Source of the DNA: a virus
IMG/VR virus record: IMGVR_UViG_3300047462_000721
Location: 1-22,694 of that record
Reading direction: 5' to 3' (one strand)
Length of the DNA: 22,694 nt
In this document: in pieces, positions 8,532-15,853 of the stretch
Numbering within the stretch: the stretch's first letter is position 1
Layout: each line of letters begins with the position of its first letter
Program-made: the position numbers and the translations under genes
Notes under the pieces: generated by a model
Seen by the model: the letters and a program-made list of their open reading frames with translations, nothing else
Told to the model about the DNA's origin: nothing
The model's database searches: none

Positions 8532-9212
8532 TCACGCTTCGCCGCCCTGCAGGTTGGCCAGGCACCGCCCCACATAACCCTTCGCGCACGTCAGTTGCGC
8601 GAGCGTACCGCTGGAACTGACCAGCTGCGTCAGATCGTCGCCATCCAATCCCTGGCCGGCCGTCACGATCCCCTGCCCGATCACCGCCTGCACCCCGGCA
8701 ACCGCAGCAGCGCTCGTCAGCAGCGCCGGATTGCCCGGCACCAGGCCACCTTGCGCCGAGGTCGCTGCAACCGCCCCGGATACGTCCGTGAACAACGCTG
8801 CCTGCGCGAGATCCGCAGTGACGCTTTCGGCAAGATCCGGCAGGAAATCGGCAAAGGACTGTGCCAGGTCGGCGACAACCGTGCAGGCGATCCGGTAGGG
8901 AATCCACCAGGGGCTGGAGAAATCCAGATCCAGTTCGGTAATGATGGCGGAATACGCGAACGCGTTCCAGGCGAGTTCCAGCGTCTGGCCCGCGGCGCGC
9001 ATCGCATCGAACGCGCGGGCCCGATCCGCGGCGTCGGTGCCGCTGATGATGCCGGACCATCGCAGCGCCGCATCGTCGCGGCCAAGCGTGTCGATCACCC
9101 GCGCGCCGCCGATCAGCCGATGCACCACCACACGCTGCGCGCCGCCGAACCGCACGCCGGCCGGGATCTCGAATCCGTCGAGTTCCAGACCGCCCAGCGT
9201 CAACACGGCCAT
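8532..9212 (-). CDS. Tail/baseplate hub-associated protein (Mu gpN/gp43 position)
   Basis: A 226-aa protein between the tape-measure-position gene and LysM. The N-terminal half (residues ~1-115) is beta-rich: FGGAQRVVVHRLIGGARVID, RWSGIISGTDAADRARAFDA and SSPWWIPYRIACTV. This resembles the N-terminal domain of tail proteins that occupy the gpN/DNA-circularisation or distal-tail slot in Mu-like phages. The C-terminal half is Ala/Gly-rich and helical. The ATG at 9212 overlaps the previous stop by one base (TGATG), with a G-rich stretch upstream. A structural role at the tube-baseplate junction is inferred from position; I cannot confirm the family. Confidence 0.65.
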   Translation of the reverse strand: MAVLTLGGLELDGFEIPAGVRFGGAQRVVVHRLIGGARVIDTLGRDDAALRWSGIISGTDAADRARAFDAMRAAGQTLELAWNAFAYSAIITELDLDFSSPWWIPYRIACTVVADLAQSFADFLPDLAESVTADLAQAALFTDVSGAVAATSAQGGLVPGNPALLTSAAAVAGVQAVIGQGIVTAGQGLDGDDLTQLVSSSGTLAQLTCAKGYVGRCLANLQGGEA

Positions 9213-10309
9213 CACCCCCCCACGGTCGGTCCCGGCATCAGCGCAGTGCGTCGCCCGTCGAAGCTCGTCGGACCGGCACTGGCCCGCCCCGCCTCACGGT
9301 TCAGAAAGCGCGACATCCAGCGGCCGACCAGCATGCCATCCAGATAAACATCCCCTTCGCCCGGTCCCTGCTGCGCAGCCGCTTCCGTGCGCGGCGCAGC
9401 CGGCGCGGATTGCTGCGGGGCCGGTAAATCGTCCGGGGCCGCCGCCGCACCCGCCGCATCTGTCGGCGGATAGGGCGAAGGGGCAGGGGTCCATGCCGGC
9501 GGCGCAAAATACGGCGCACCGGCGGCAACACCCGGTTCCGGACCAGCCCACGGGAACGGCGCTGGTGCGCCAGCCTGCCCCAGATCCGCCGCCGGAAGCC
9601 GCTGCGGCAGGTCGGCCATGCGCACCGGCGCGATCATCGCCGGCGCCGCCGCGGCGGCCGGCATGGCCGACTGTCCGGCCGGCGCTGTCGGCGAGACCGG
9701 CGGCGCAATCGGGACCGAAATTTCCACCTTGCCTGCCGCCACCACAGCATCAGGGGGCGGTGGTTCGGGGCCGCGCACGTCTGCCCGCACCGGCGCGACA
9801 GGCCAGACCGGCGGCTGCTGCCCCGGTGACGCCGGCCGCTCCGCCACCGCCGAGGCGGCAGGCCGCTCGGGCGCTGCCGCAGCGGCGCCGGCGTCCGTGT
9901 CGCGAACAGGTGCCGCCGCGCGCGTCTCGCCCGCCTCCGCCGGCAGCTTCACCGGCAGCGCCGGCGGATCAACCGGCGTCCCGCTCGCCATCGCCGCCTC
10001 CATCACGCGCCAGCCTGGCGAATCATCCCCCGCCGCCTCGTCCACACGCGCGTCGAATCGCGCCTGCCCAAACTCCGGATCGCCGGCCTCCGCCGTCGGG
10101 GCGGTGGCCGTCGCGGCTTTTTCAACCTCCGCCGGCCGCACCGGGGGCGGCGCCACCGCCGCGCACCCCGCCTCCCGCAGGCGCTGCACCGGGATGCCGG
10201 CCTGCAGGATCGCGGAAAACCGCGCCAGATCCTGCCGGGCGCGCTCCATGGACGCGGAAACGCCATCGTCCAAAGCCAGCGAGACGCCGATCTCATACGC
10301 GTCGCTCAT
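9212..10309 (-). CDS. Ala/Pro-rich protein in the tape-measure slot
   Basis: A 365-aa protein located where contractile phages keep the tape-measure gene, after the tail chaperones and before the hub genes. The ends look ordered. Residues 1-50 (YEIGVSLALDDGVSASMERA...) resemble the start of some tape-measure proteins. The last ~48 residues (DVYLDGMLVGRWMSRFLNRE, then FDGRRTALMPG) look like a conserved tail-tip motif. The middle ~270 residues are dominated by Ala and Pro with almost no predicted helix or membrane segment, unlike the coiled-coil body of classical tape measures. The ATG overlaps the previous stop (ATGA), with GGAGG upstream. It may be a short, unusual tape measure, or another tail protein. 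Confidence 0.55.
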   Translation of the reverse strand: MSDAYEIGVSLALDDGVSASMERARQDLARFSAILQAGIPVQRLREAGCAAVAPPPVRPAEVEKAATATAPTAEAGDPEFGQARFDARVDEAAGDDSPGWRVMEAAMASGTPVDPPALPVKLPAEAGETRAAAPVRDTDAGAAAAAPERPAASAVAERPASPGQQPPVWPVAPVRADVRGPEPPPPDAVVAAGKVEISVPIAPPVSPTAPAGQSAMPAAAAAPAMIAPVRMADLPQRLPAADLGQAGAPAPFPWAGPEPGVAAGAPYFAPPAWTPAPSPYPPTDAAGAAAAPDDLPAPQQSAPAAPRTEAAAQQGPGEGDVYLDGMLVGRWMSRFLNREAGRASAGPTSFDGRRTALMPGPTVGG

Positions 10310-10596
10310 CCGGCCTCCCCCCGCATCGTCGCCGCCACCGCCCGAGCCACCTCGGGCGCCACGGCGCGCGCAGCGTCCTCCAGCGGCGCCAAGGGCGGCA
10401 TCCCCACCCGTCCGGTTTCCGCGTCAATCACCGCGCGAGACCGGCTGGCCAGGCGCAGCCGGTTTCCCTGCACGGACATCTCTAGCTCAGCCGGCAGGCC
10501 CCGCGCGGCCAGCGCCGCCTGCACCGCCTGCATCAGCCGCGCGCCGCCGGCCAGCAGGGCTGCGCTCAGCCGCGCTTCCAGCGTCGTGTTGCCCAA
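10306..10596 (-). CDS. Small tail-region protein of unknown function
   Basis: A 96-aa, Ala/Arg-rich protein between the tail chaperone genes and the tape-measure-position gene. The N-terminal half is helical (LEARLSAALLAGGARLMQAV). A middle beta segment (LEMSVQGNRLRLASRSRAVI) and a helical C-terminus (VAPEVARAVAATMRGEAG) follow. The best start is TTG 10596, with GAGGGA about 11 bases upstream; an in-frame stop lies just beyond it. Its first 31 bases overlap the frameshifted chaperone reading frame, and its stop overlaps the next ATG. I do not recognise the family. Its position suggests a tail-assembly role. Confidence 0.6.
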   Translation of the reverse strand: MGNTTLEARLSAALLAGGARLMQAVQAALAARGLPAELEMSVQGNRLRLASRSRAVIDAETGRVGMPPLAPLEDAARAVAPEVARAVAATMRGEAG

Positions 10597-11080
10597 TCGA
10601 ATTCCAATCCCTCAAACCGGCCCATGGCGACCACCCAGGCCAGCCGCTCGTCCGCCGGCAGGCAGAACGCCACGTCAAACGGCACCCCGTTCCGAACCAG
10701 GTAGAGACAATCGACCAGATCGGGGTGCCCGCTCAGTTTCCCTGGGCGGCACTCCCGATCTGCGGCGCCGGGTTGGCCGCAAGCGCTGCCGCGGCCGCGG
10801 CAATGCCGGAATCACCCAGCCGCGCCACAAGTGCCTCAATCTGTCCCTCCGTCACCGGCGGCGGCACCGGAACGGAATCGATCATGCCGACCGAGGCCGC
10901 CAGCATCGCCATGCCGAGATACGCATTGTTCTGCGAAAGCACCGGCCCGATCGCCTTGAACAGTCGCAACCGGTCCAGCGCCGTTATCCGCCGCAGCGTC
11001 AGCTCCCGCCCGTCCGCATCGCGAACGCTCACCGTCGCTGCGGCGGCAGCGACAATCTGCGCGCTCGGGGACGCCGTCAA
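10566..11080 (-). CDS. Tail assembly chaperone, frameshifted long form (gpGT-like)
   Basis: The predicted product is 171 aa: the 115-residue short chaperone plus a 56-residue extension read after a -1 slip at 10736-10742. The extension (LSGHPDLVDCLYLVRNGVPF, FCLPADERLAWVVAMGRFEG, LEFDWATRRWKRG) is clearly protein-like. It has no sensible start codon or ribosome-binding site of its own, and it ends at a TGA at 10566. This mirrors the lambda G/GT and P2 E/E' arrangement, where a few percent of ribosomes make a fusion that recruits tube subunits to the tape measure. The extension resembles the small T-domain proteins that follow chaperone genes. The fusion itself is inference from the signal and the reading frames. 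Confidence 0.8.
10681..10742 (-). promoter_or_regulatory. Programmed -1 ribosomal frameshift signal
   Basis: Three elements are directly visible on the minus strand. First, a heptamer GGGAAAC (10736-10742), phased G GGA AAC in the short chaperone frame and directly followed by its TGA stop. Second, a 6-base spacer (10730-10735). Third, a perfect 9-bp stem GGCACCCCG/CGGGGTGCC (10721-10729 with 10681-10689) around a 31-base loop. Heptamer type, spacer length and stem match the known design of bacterial and phage -1 frameshift sites; lambda uses GGGAAAG. It joins the two chaperone frames. Confidence 0.88.
10733..11080 (-). CDS. Tail assembly chaperone, short form (gpG-like)
   Basis: A 115-aa protein immediately after the tube gene, the conserved slot of tail assembly chaperones. 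The N-terminal half has VSVRDADGRELTLRRITALD and RLRLFKAIGPVLSQNNAYLG. The C-terminal half is Ala-rich with VTEGQIEALVARLGDSG. It would bind the tape-measure protein and keep it soluble during tail assembly. The likely start is TTG 11080, overlapping the tube stop; an alternative GTG 17 codons downstream lacks a ribosome-binding site. Its last codons contain the slippery heptamer, so it is made by ribosomes that do not shift. Confidence 0.78.
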   Translation of the reverse strand: MTASPSAQIVAAAAATVSVRDADGRELTLRRITALDRLRLFKAIGPVLSQNNAYLGMAMLAASVGMIDSVPVPPPVTEGQIEALVARLGDSGIAAAAAALAANPAPQIGSAAQGN

Positions 11081-11505
11081 AGCCGCTGTCTCTGCGTCGC
11101 AAAGAATTCCAGCTTCTGCTTCACCGTGGAATCGCCCTTCCAGCTGCCCGCATTCGCCAGCTTGAACACCACATTGCTGTATTGGTAGGTCGATGTGGAG
11201 CCGTCCACCTCGGCCACATACTGATACACCGTTCCCGCCGGCATCGATCCTTGGTTCAGGAAGATCAGCTCGGCCGCCGCGATGAAATCATCCACCGTGC
11301 TGGTGCCGCGCTCCACCTCGAAACTGCCCTCCCAGCCCTTCGGCAGTTCGGCACCCATCGGGATTCCGTCCAGCCGGTCCAGCCGCACCGATTGCGTGAT
11401 CTGCCGGCTTTCGAACCCGGTGACATAGGTCAGATCGACGCGACCCTGTGGACCCATCACCACAAGCTGGCAATCGCGCCCGATCGAAAAGGAATTGATC
11501 GGCAT
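11077..11505 (-). CDS. Tail tube protein
   Basis: A 142-aa protein directly after the sheath gene. Size and beta-rich pattern fit contractile tail tubes of the Mu gpM / P2 FII superfamily: MPINSFSIGRDCQLVVMGPQ, DLTYVTGFESRQITQSVRLD, GIPMGAELPKGWEGSFEVER, and a final strand STVKQKLEFFATQRQ. It would polymerise into the inner tube through which DNA passes. ATG 11505 has GGGAGA about nine bases upstream. The 46-bp gap to the sheath gene contains nothing else of note. Assignment rests on gene order plus these motifs. Confidence 0.88.
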   Translation of the reverse strand: MPINSFSIGRDCQLVVMGPQGRVDLTYVTGFESRQITQSVRLDRLDGIPMGAELPKGWEGSFEVERGTSTVDDFIAAAELIFLNQGSMPAGTVYQYVAEVDGSTSTYQYSNVVFKLANAGSWKGDSTVKQKLEFFATQRQRL

Positions 11506-11551
11506 TGTGCTTTGTCTCCCTCAATCCAGGCGCCGCATGCAGGAAACCCGA

Positions 11552-13123
11552 TCAGGAGGTGCCTGCAGGCAGCACCTGCCGCTGCACGATCACGGTCTGG
11601 CCGCCCTCCACATTGACGATGAATTTCTCGTTGATGCTCTGATACTGCACCTGCGCGTCGCTCTGCACGAACCCCAGGCTGGTGCGGCTCTGCGGATTGT
11701 TGCTGGTATCGCAGATCACCGAAAACGGCGGCGAACCATCCAGGCTTCCCAGCACACCCTGCGAAAACAGGTTCTGCAGGTAACTCAGCTGCGTGGACCG
11801 GATCTGCTGGAACAAGCCGCCATTGATCACCTGGCCAACGAACTGCCCCATTCCCGCTGCCAGCGTCGCCGCAATATAGTTGGTCAGCCTGGTATAATTG
11901 TCGCCGTCGATCGCCGGATTGGAAGACGTGTTGTGGCCGCAGCGAACACCCCAATACGCACCGCCCGGCTGCGGATTGCTGATCACGTCGATCCCGTTCT
12001 GGAACAGCACCTCCAGCTCCGCATCGCTGTAGGTGCTTGTCTGCCCGCTGCCCGGCACGCCGGAGCGCTGGGTGCCAACCACGCTATACAGCGGCTTGTT
12101 CAGGCTGGATTGCTCGGGCGAGAGGTTCGCCAGCCGGCCGGCCACGAACCCCTGCGGCGAGATCAGCCTGGTCAGCCCGTTGGCCTGATCGTTCCAGAAG
12201 ATCCAGTCGCCGAACATCAGCTTTGCGGCGTAGGAATCCAGGCCCGCCGCCTGCTTGGTGGAAACCGCGTCAGCGATCGCATCGCCGGGCGGTCCCGTCA
12301 GGATCATGTAGATTCCCTCGGAAAGCCCGAACGCCGCCTCTGTCGTCCATTGCGTCGGGTCCGACACATCCGCCAGCAGGCCGATGCCGCAGCCCTGGGA
12401 TCGCAGCGCATACATGCCCGTACGCGGCAGCGTATCCTGCCCGACCATTGCGGCGCTCGTCACGCCGCTCGCACCATCGCTGCCGCCGCTCAGCGCCAAC
12501 GGTCCCTGGGCCGTCGGCACGCTGGCCAGCGCCGTGCCCAGCGTCGCCACCACAAGCTGCGATGGTCCGCGCAGCGGTCCGTTGCCAAGGTTGATGGCGT
12601 TCACAAGGGTTTGCCAGAACGCAGCCGGGGTAGGGGCGGGCAGGTTGGTAAACACCTCCGGCACCATCCCCGGCATGGCCAGAACCGCCTGCCATTGCCC
12701 CGCCGGCGCTGCTGGACTCAGCGTGATCGTGATGCTGTTGCCCAGCGATCCGGTGTACCGGGCGCTCAGCAGCACGGCAAACGCGCTGCCCGTCGCCGCG
12801 ATCGTCAGGCTCGCCGCGATATCGGTGCCGTCCGTTACCCGAACGCAGCGAAAATCCGTGGCGCCCTGCTGCACCGCAGCCGCCACCGCGGTGCCCATGT
12901 CATAGGTCCGCACCACAACCGGACCGAACGCGGCGGCATAATCCGCCATGGTGCCGATCGCCACCGGCTGGTTCACCGGGCCCCAGCTCGCGGTTCCCAC
13001 AACGCCCACCACGTTCGTCGGCACGCCGTTCAGAACCAGGTTCTGCGGCGGCACGATCTGCACATACAGGTCCGGCACCACGAGTGACGTGGTGTTCAAT
13101 GTGCCCTGCTGATATATCGGCAT
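11552..13123 (-). CDS. Tail sheath protein
   Basis: A 523-aa protein of the contractile tail sheath family. The N-terminus (NVVGVVGTASWGPVNQPVAI, residues ~37-56) is the typical start of domain I, followed by a variable outer domain. The C-terminus carries the conserved sheath region GDNYTRLTNYIAATLAAGMG, QFVGQVINGGLFQQIRSTQL and the final strand region ERQ-like NEKFIVNVEGGQTVIVQRQV. Length is normal for the family. ATG 13123 has GGGAGGGG upstream. Its presence, with tube and baseplate genes, establishes the myovirus-type tail. Confidence 0.92.
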   Translation of the reverse strand: MPIYQQGTLNTTSLVVPDLYVQIVPPQNLVLNGVPTNVVGVVGTASWGPVNQPVAIGTMADYAAAFGPVVVRTYDMGTAVAAAVQQGATDFRCVRVTDGTDIAASLTIAATGSAFAVLLSARYTGSLGNSITITLSPAAPAGQWQAVLAMPGMVPEVFTNLPAPTPAAFWQTLVNAINLGNGPLRGPSQLVVATLGTALASVPTAQGPLALSGGSDGASGVTSAAMVGQDTLPRTGMYALRSQGCGIGLLADVSDPTQWTTEAAFGLSEGIYMILTGPPGDAIADAVSTKQAAGLDSYAAKLMFGDWIFWNDQANGLTRLISPQGFVAGRLANLSPEQSSLNKPLYSVVGTQRSGVPGSGQTSTYSDAELEVLFQNGIDVISNPQPGGAYWGVRCGHNTSSNPAIDGDNYTRLTNYIAATLAAGMGQFVGQVINGGLFQQIRSTQLSYLQNLFSQGVLGSLDGSPPFSVICDTSNNPQSRTSLGFVQSDAQVQYQSINEKFIVNVEGGQTVIVQRQVLPAGTS

Positions 13124-13126
13124 GCG

Positions 13127-13291
13127 TCAGTTCCCCTCCCGGCCGGCGGTTGCCTCGGCCGGTGCCTGTATCCGAACCACGTTCTGCGCATGCTCGCCGG
13201 TCTCGGCCGCGCGAATGCTCACCGCATCGGTAATCAGGTCGCCCAACGCATGCCGGCCAAACGGCCGCACCACCAGCAACACCGTCTTCAT
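13127..13291 (-). CDS. Small 54-aa protein preceding the sheath gene
   Basis: A short gene, too small for most automatic calls, encoding MKTVLLVVRPFGRHALGDLI then TDAVSIRAAETGEHAQNVVR and IQAPAEATAGREGN. ATG 13291 has GGAGAG six bases upstream, lying in the end of the previous gene. The stop TGA is three bases before the sheath ATG. Mu and relatives have a similarly small protein (gp38, DUF2635) just before the sheath; this one is analogous in place and size. It shares no motif with that family that I can prove. The tight spacing and ribosome-binding site argue that it is translated. Confidence 0.72.
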   Translation of the reverse strand: MKTVLLVVRPFGRHALGDLITDAVSIRAAETGEHAQNVVRIQAPAEATAGREGN

Positions 13292-13303
13292 CAGGCGCTC
13301 TCC

Positions 13304-14113
13304 TCACGCGTAAATGATGGCGCCGGCCAGATCCACAGTGCCGAACAGCATGGATGGCACCGCCTGCCCAAGAGTCGTTCCATATTCGACATCATACAGC
13401 AGATCGCGGCGATACAGCTGAGCGTCCTGGTCATCGTCGAAGCTGGCGGTGGACCGGTAGCGCAGACGTCCCGCCGTGCCATCCGCCAGCGTCAGAAACG
13501 TGACGGCCGAAAGCGCGCCGCCAATCGCCGAACACACACTGTCCCGCAGCATCGGGCTGGGACACCAGGCAGAAACGCGAAACCCTTGTTCCTGGCGCGC
13601 CCATTCGGTCAGGGACGCGCCATCGCCCACCACGCGCGCGATGATCGATGTCACGGCGGGCACGGTCACCGTGCTGCCGGACAGCCAGCACGCCATGCTG
13701 GCGCGCACGCTGTCCGCAAGCACCGCCGCCACCACCGCGGGCGTGTCGCCTTCCTGCCCCACATGAACAAACGCCTGGTTCGCCACCAGCAGCCCGGCGA
13801 TCTGCCCCACGCCGCCCACACCGCCAAACGTGGCCGACGATCCGTTCACCGTCACCGTCAGCGTCGGCGCCCCCGGTGTCGTATGCACCGGCGGCACCCA
13901 GCGCGTGACATTGCGGGTCGCACCCGGAATCGGAAACACGCTCACATTGGCAATGCCCGCCGCCATGTCCGCATCCAGCGATCCGGCCATCGGCCAGCCG
14001 CGATAGATACGTACCGGCCTACCCGTCAGGCTCGCGCCCGCCGCACCGGTTGGATAGACCACCGTCGTCAGCGCATTGACCAATGCCAACTCTACGTCGC
14101 TCAGGTCCGCCAC
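13304..14113 (-). CDS. Neck / tail-terminator candidate
   Basis: A 269-aa protein between the head-side genes and the sheath, the slot of the tail terminator (Mu gp37-like) or neck protein. It begins VADLSDVELALVNALTTVVY, then VRIYRGWPMAGSLDADMAAG, with a beta-rich middle (TLTVTVNGSSATFGG) and a C-terminal half containing TEWARQEQGFRVSAWCPSPM and DQDAQLYRRDLLYDVEYGTT. I chose GTG 14113. The frame stays open upstream to 14272, but that part is made of the A/T-rich palindromic repeat and overlaps the glycosyltransferase end, so it is not credible. The ribosome-binding site is weak. Function is inferred from position only. Confidence 0.68.
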   Translation of the reverse strand: MADLSDVELALVNALTTVVYPTGAAGASLTGRPVRIYRGWPMAGSLDADMAAGIANVSVFPIPGATRNVTRWVPPVHTTPGAPTLTVTVNGSSATFGGVGGVGQIAGLLVANQAFVHVGQEGDTPAVVAAVLADSVRASMACWLSGSTVTVPAVTSIIARVVGDGASLTEWARQEQGFRVSAWCPSPMLRDSVCSAIGGALSAVTFLTLADGTAGRLRYRSTASFDDDQDAQLYRRDLLYDVEYGTTLGQAVPSMLFGTVDLAGAIIYA

Positions 14114-14145
14114 GCTGCATCGCTCTCTTGCGGGAAAAGGAAGAG

Positions 14146-14200
14146 TCTTCTTTTTCTGAAGAAAAAGAAGCAAAAAGACTTTTGCTTTGCTGTCGCGGAC
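14146..14200 (+). repeat. A/T-rich palindromic dispersed repeat, copy B
   Basis: About 55 bp, nearly identical in inverted orientation to 17705-17760. The core is a perfect 11-bp stem CTTCTTTTTCT/AGAAAAAGAAG (14147-14157 and 14160-14170) with a 2-base centre. The similarity continues through AAAAGACTTTTG to GCTGTCGCGGAC. It occupies the gap between the glycosyltransferase stop (14220) and the next gene's start (14113). Its A/T-rich makeup contrasts sharply with the GC-rich genes around it. I associate this repeat type with Acetobacteraceae chromosomes (recollection, unchecked). The hairpin could also weaken read-through. Confidence 0.8.
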
Positions 14201-14219
14201 AGGGCGGCGGGCGGCGCCT

Positions 14220-15155
14220 CTAGATGCAGTTGTCGTCTTCACGCCGGGCGCGTAGATACAAATCCCACTCACGCTCCAGCTCGGGCTTGTTTCCGGCCCA
14301 TTCCAGCACGCCGTAGCTGTTCCGCTTCAAATCGGTATCCGGATCGAATCCATGCCGGACAAAGATCTCCCACCGGCCCAGATAACCGCGATTCTGTTTC
14401 GATCCATGGAACCGGTGCTCGATGATCCCCGGCAGCGCGCCCAGCCTGCCGTTCACATAGCGCATGGCGCGCTGTTGCCAGCGCAGCAGGTGCGCCTTGT
14501 AGGCGGCGCTGGTGCCGCCAGGCCAGCTTCGCTCCACCAGGCCCGCCATCGCCATCGCCATGTGATGGTCGGCACTGCCCATGCCGGCCAGTTCGAACAG
14601 CCCGCCGGTCCAGTCCAGCATCTCGCGCCGACAGGCCCAGAAATACCCGCTATGAGGATAATCCGCGTATCCGCCATCGAACTTCCAGAACCGCCTGGAC
14701 CCGGCAACCAGCGGCGCCCCGGCCATGTATTGCCCGGCGAAGGAATGGTGTACCCCGATCAGCTCATCATTCGGGCCCAGATCCAGCGCCCGCGTCCAGG
14801 TCTGCACCACCCGGTAATGCTGCAGATACTCCACCACCTCCCGCGCCCAGCCCGGCTTGCGGTGCCACACATCGGCGTCGCCCCAGGCGACATACTCCGC
14901 ATCGGGAATGCGCTTGATTCCCTCGTTAAGCGCGCATTCCTTGCTCCAGGACCAGCTGTCGGCACGCAGTCCCACGTGATTCACATGCGGCAGCGCGCAG
15001 GCGAACTCCCGCTTGCCATACTGCACCTCAACCACCGTCAGTTGCGCGCCCGAATCCAGAACGTGGCTGACCCAGTCGCGATAATGCCGGTCCGGCGTCG
15101 CCCAGCGCAGCGGGTTGAACCGCGCCGTCACAATATGAAGCCGGTCTGGCTGCAC
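14220..15155 (-). CDS. Glycosyltransferase-like protein within the structural operon
   Basis: A 311-aa protein with a GT-A type layout. An N-terminal Rossmann-like start (LHIVTARFNPLRW) is followed by SKECALNEGIKRIPDAEYVA and then WGDADVW at residues 91-97, a DxD motif expected to hold the metal and nucleotide sugar. A later block, GYFWACRREMLDWTGGLFEL then GMGSADHHMAMAMAG (170-205), resembles the acceptor/catalytic segment of galactosyltransferase-like enzymes. The end has HGFDPDTDLKRN. No membrane segment or signal peptide is seen, so it is cytoplasmic. GTG 15155 has GGAG at good spacing. It sits between head and tail genes. Substrate is unknown: a virion protein or a host surface sugar are both possible. 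Confidence 0.75.
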   Translation of the reverse strand: MQPDRLHIVTARFNPLRWATPDRHYRDWVSHVLDSGAQLTVVEVQYGKREFACALPHVNHVGLRADSWSWSKECALNEGIKRIPDAEYVAWGDADVWHRKPGWAREVVEYLQHYRVVQTWTRALDLGPNDELIGVHHSFAGQYMAGAPLVAGSRRFWKFDGGYADYPHSGYFWACRREMLDWTGGLFELAGMGSADHHMAMAMAGLVERSWPGGTSAAYKAHLLRWQQRAMRYVNGRLGALPGIIEHRFHGSKQNRGYLGRWEIFVRHGFDPDTDLKRNSYGVLEWAGNKPELEREWDLYLRARREDDNCI

Positions 15156-15226
15156 GTCGCTCTCCGCTGTCAGGAAGAAAGAACCGATAGGCCGGCAAGG
15201 CCAAAATCAGCGCGCTGACGGCCGCG

Positions 15227-15853
15227 TCAGGCGCCGATCTGCCGCACCAGCAGGCGCCAGCCGAGTTCGCTCTGCTCCGCCGCCGTCACCACATAAGTGG
15301 AACAAAAATCGTCGGTCACCACGTCCGCCACCTGCGGCGGCGCAGGCAACGCAGGCAGCAGCAGCGTCCACGCGCCGAAACGCATCTCGTTCGGCTTTGC
15401 GTCCCCCGCCCGTCCGCCGGCCTCCAGCAGACTGGCCGGCCAGCCATCGATCACGATATCGCCCGGCGTGGCATAAAAGCCGTTATAGCCGCCACTCGCC
15501 GTCGGCGCCGGCCGCAGGATCGTCACCACCCGGTTGGTGCGCACGCATTGCACCGGCAGCCCGGGAATCTGGCTCGCCACGAAATACACCTGCGGCCCGC
15601 ACACCAGATAATCGCCCGGCCTGGTATAGGACGCATCGAACGTGCCCCACCACAACGGCTGCCCGTAATCGGGTGCCCGTCCGGTGCCGCCGCCTTCGGC
15701 GCGGAAGGCAGCGAACAGCACGATCACCCGGTTTTGCGGCGCCGTCGGCTGCAACGGCCCCGCCGGCCGGAACACCGTGAACGGCTCGCCGAGCTTGCGG
15801 GCAGCAACGCCCAGACCTTTCGTCATCCGGTCCTGCAACGTGCGTGCATCCAT
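15227..15853 (-). CDS. Head-tail connector / head-closure candidate
   Basis: A 208-aa protein following the short connector gene, where head-tail stopper or minor head proteins are usual. The N-terminus MDARTLQDRMTKGLGVAARK leads into beta-rich segments (GEPFTVFRPAGPLQP, RVIVLFAAF, GDYLVCGPQVYFVASQIPG, CVRTNRVVTILRP). ATG 15853 overlaps the previous gene's TGA by one base; longer starts inside that gene are not supported. I do not recognise a named family. The beta-rich content, with a GDYLVCGPQVYFV-type strand as in head-closure proteins, makes this role plausible but unproven. Confidence 0.6.
   Translation of the reverse strand: MDARTLQDRMTKGLGVAARKLGEPFTVFRPAGPLQPTAPQNRVIVLFAAFRAEGGGTGRAPDYGQPLWWGTFDASYTRPGDYLVCGPQVYFVASQIPGLPVQCVRTNRVVTILRPAPTASGGYNGFYATPGDIVIDGWPASLLEAGGRAGDAKPNEMRFGAWTLLLPALPAPPQVADVVTDDFCSTYVVTAAEQSELGWRLLVRQIGA

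Noticed and set aside
8232-11165. Long plus-strand frames opposite the tape-measure-position and hub genes
   Set aside because: Pro/Ala/Arg-rich antisense shadows; no ribosome-binding sites and no recognisable domains.
11495-13087. 530-residue plus-strand open frame opposite the sheath gene
   Set aside because: Composition is Arg/His/Gln-rich with no motifs, and it is antisense to an unmistakable sheath protein.
14114-14272. 53-residue N-terminal extension of the tail-terminator candidate
   Set aside because: It is encoded by the A/T-rich palindromic repeat and the end of the glycosyltransferase gene; GTG 14113 is a better start.
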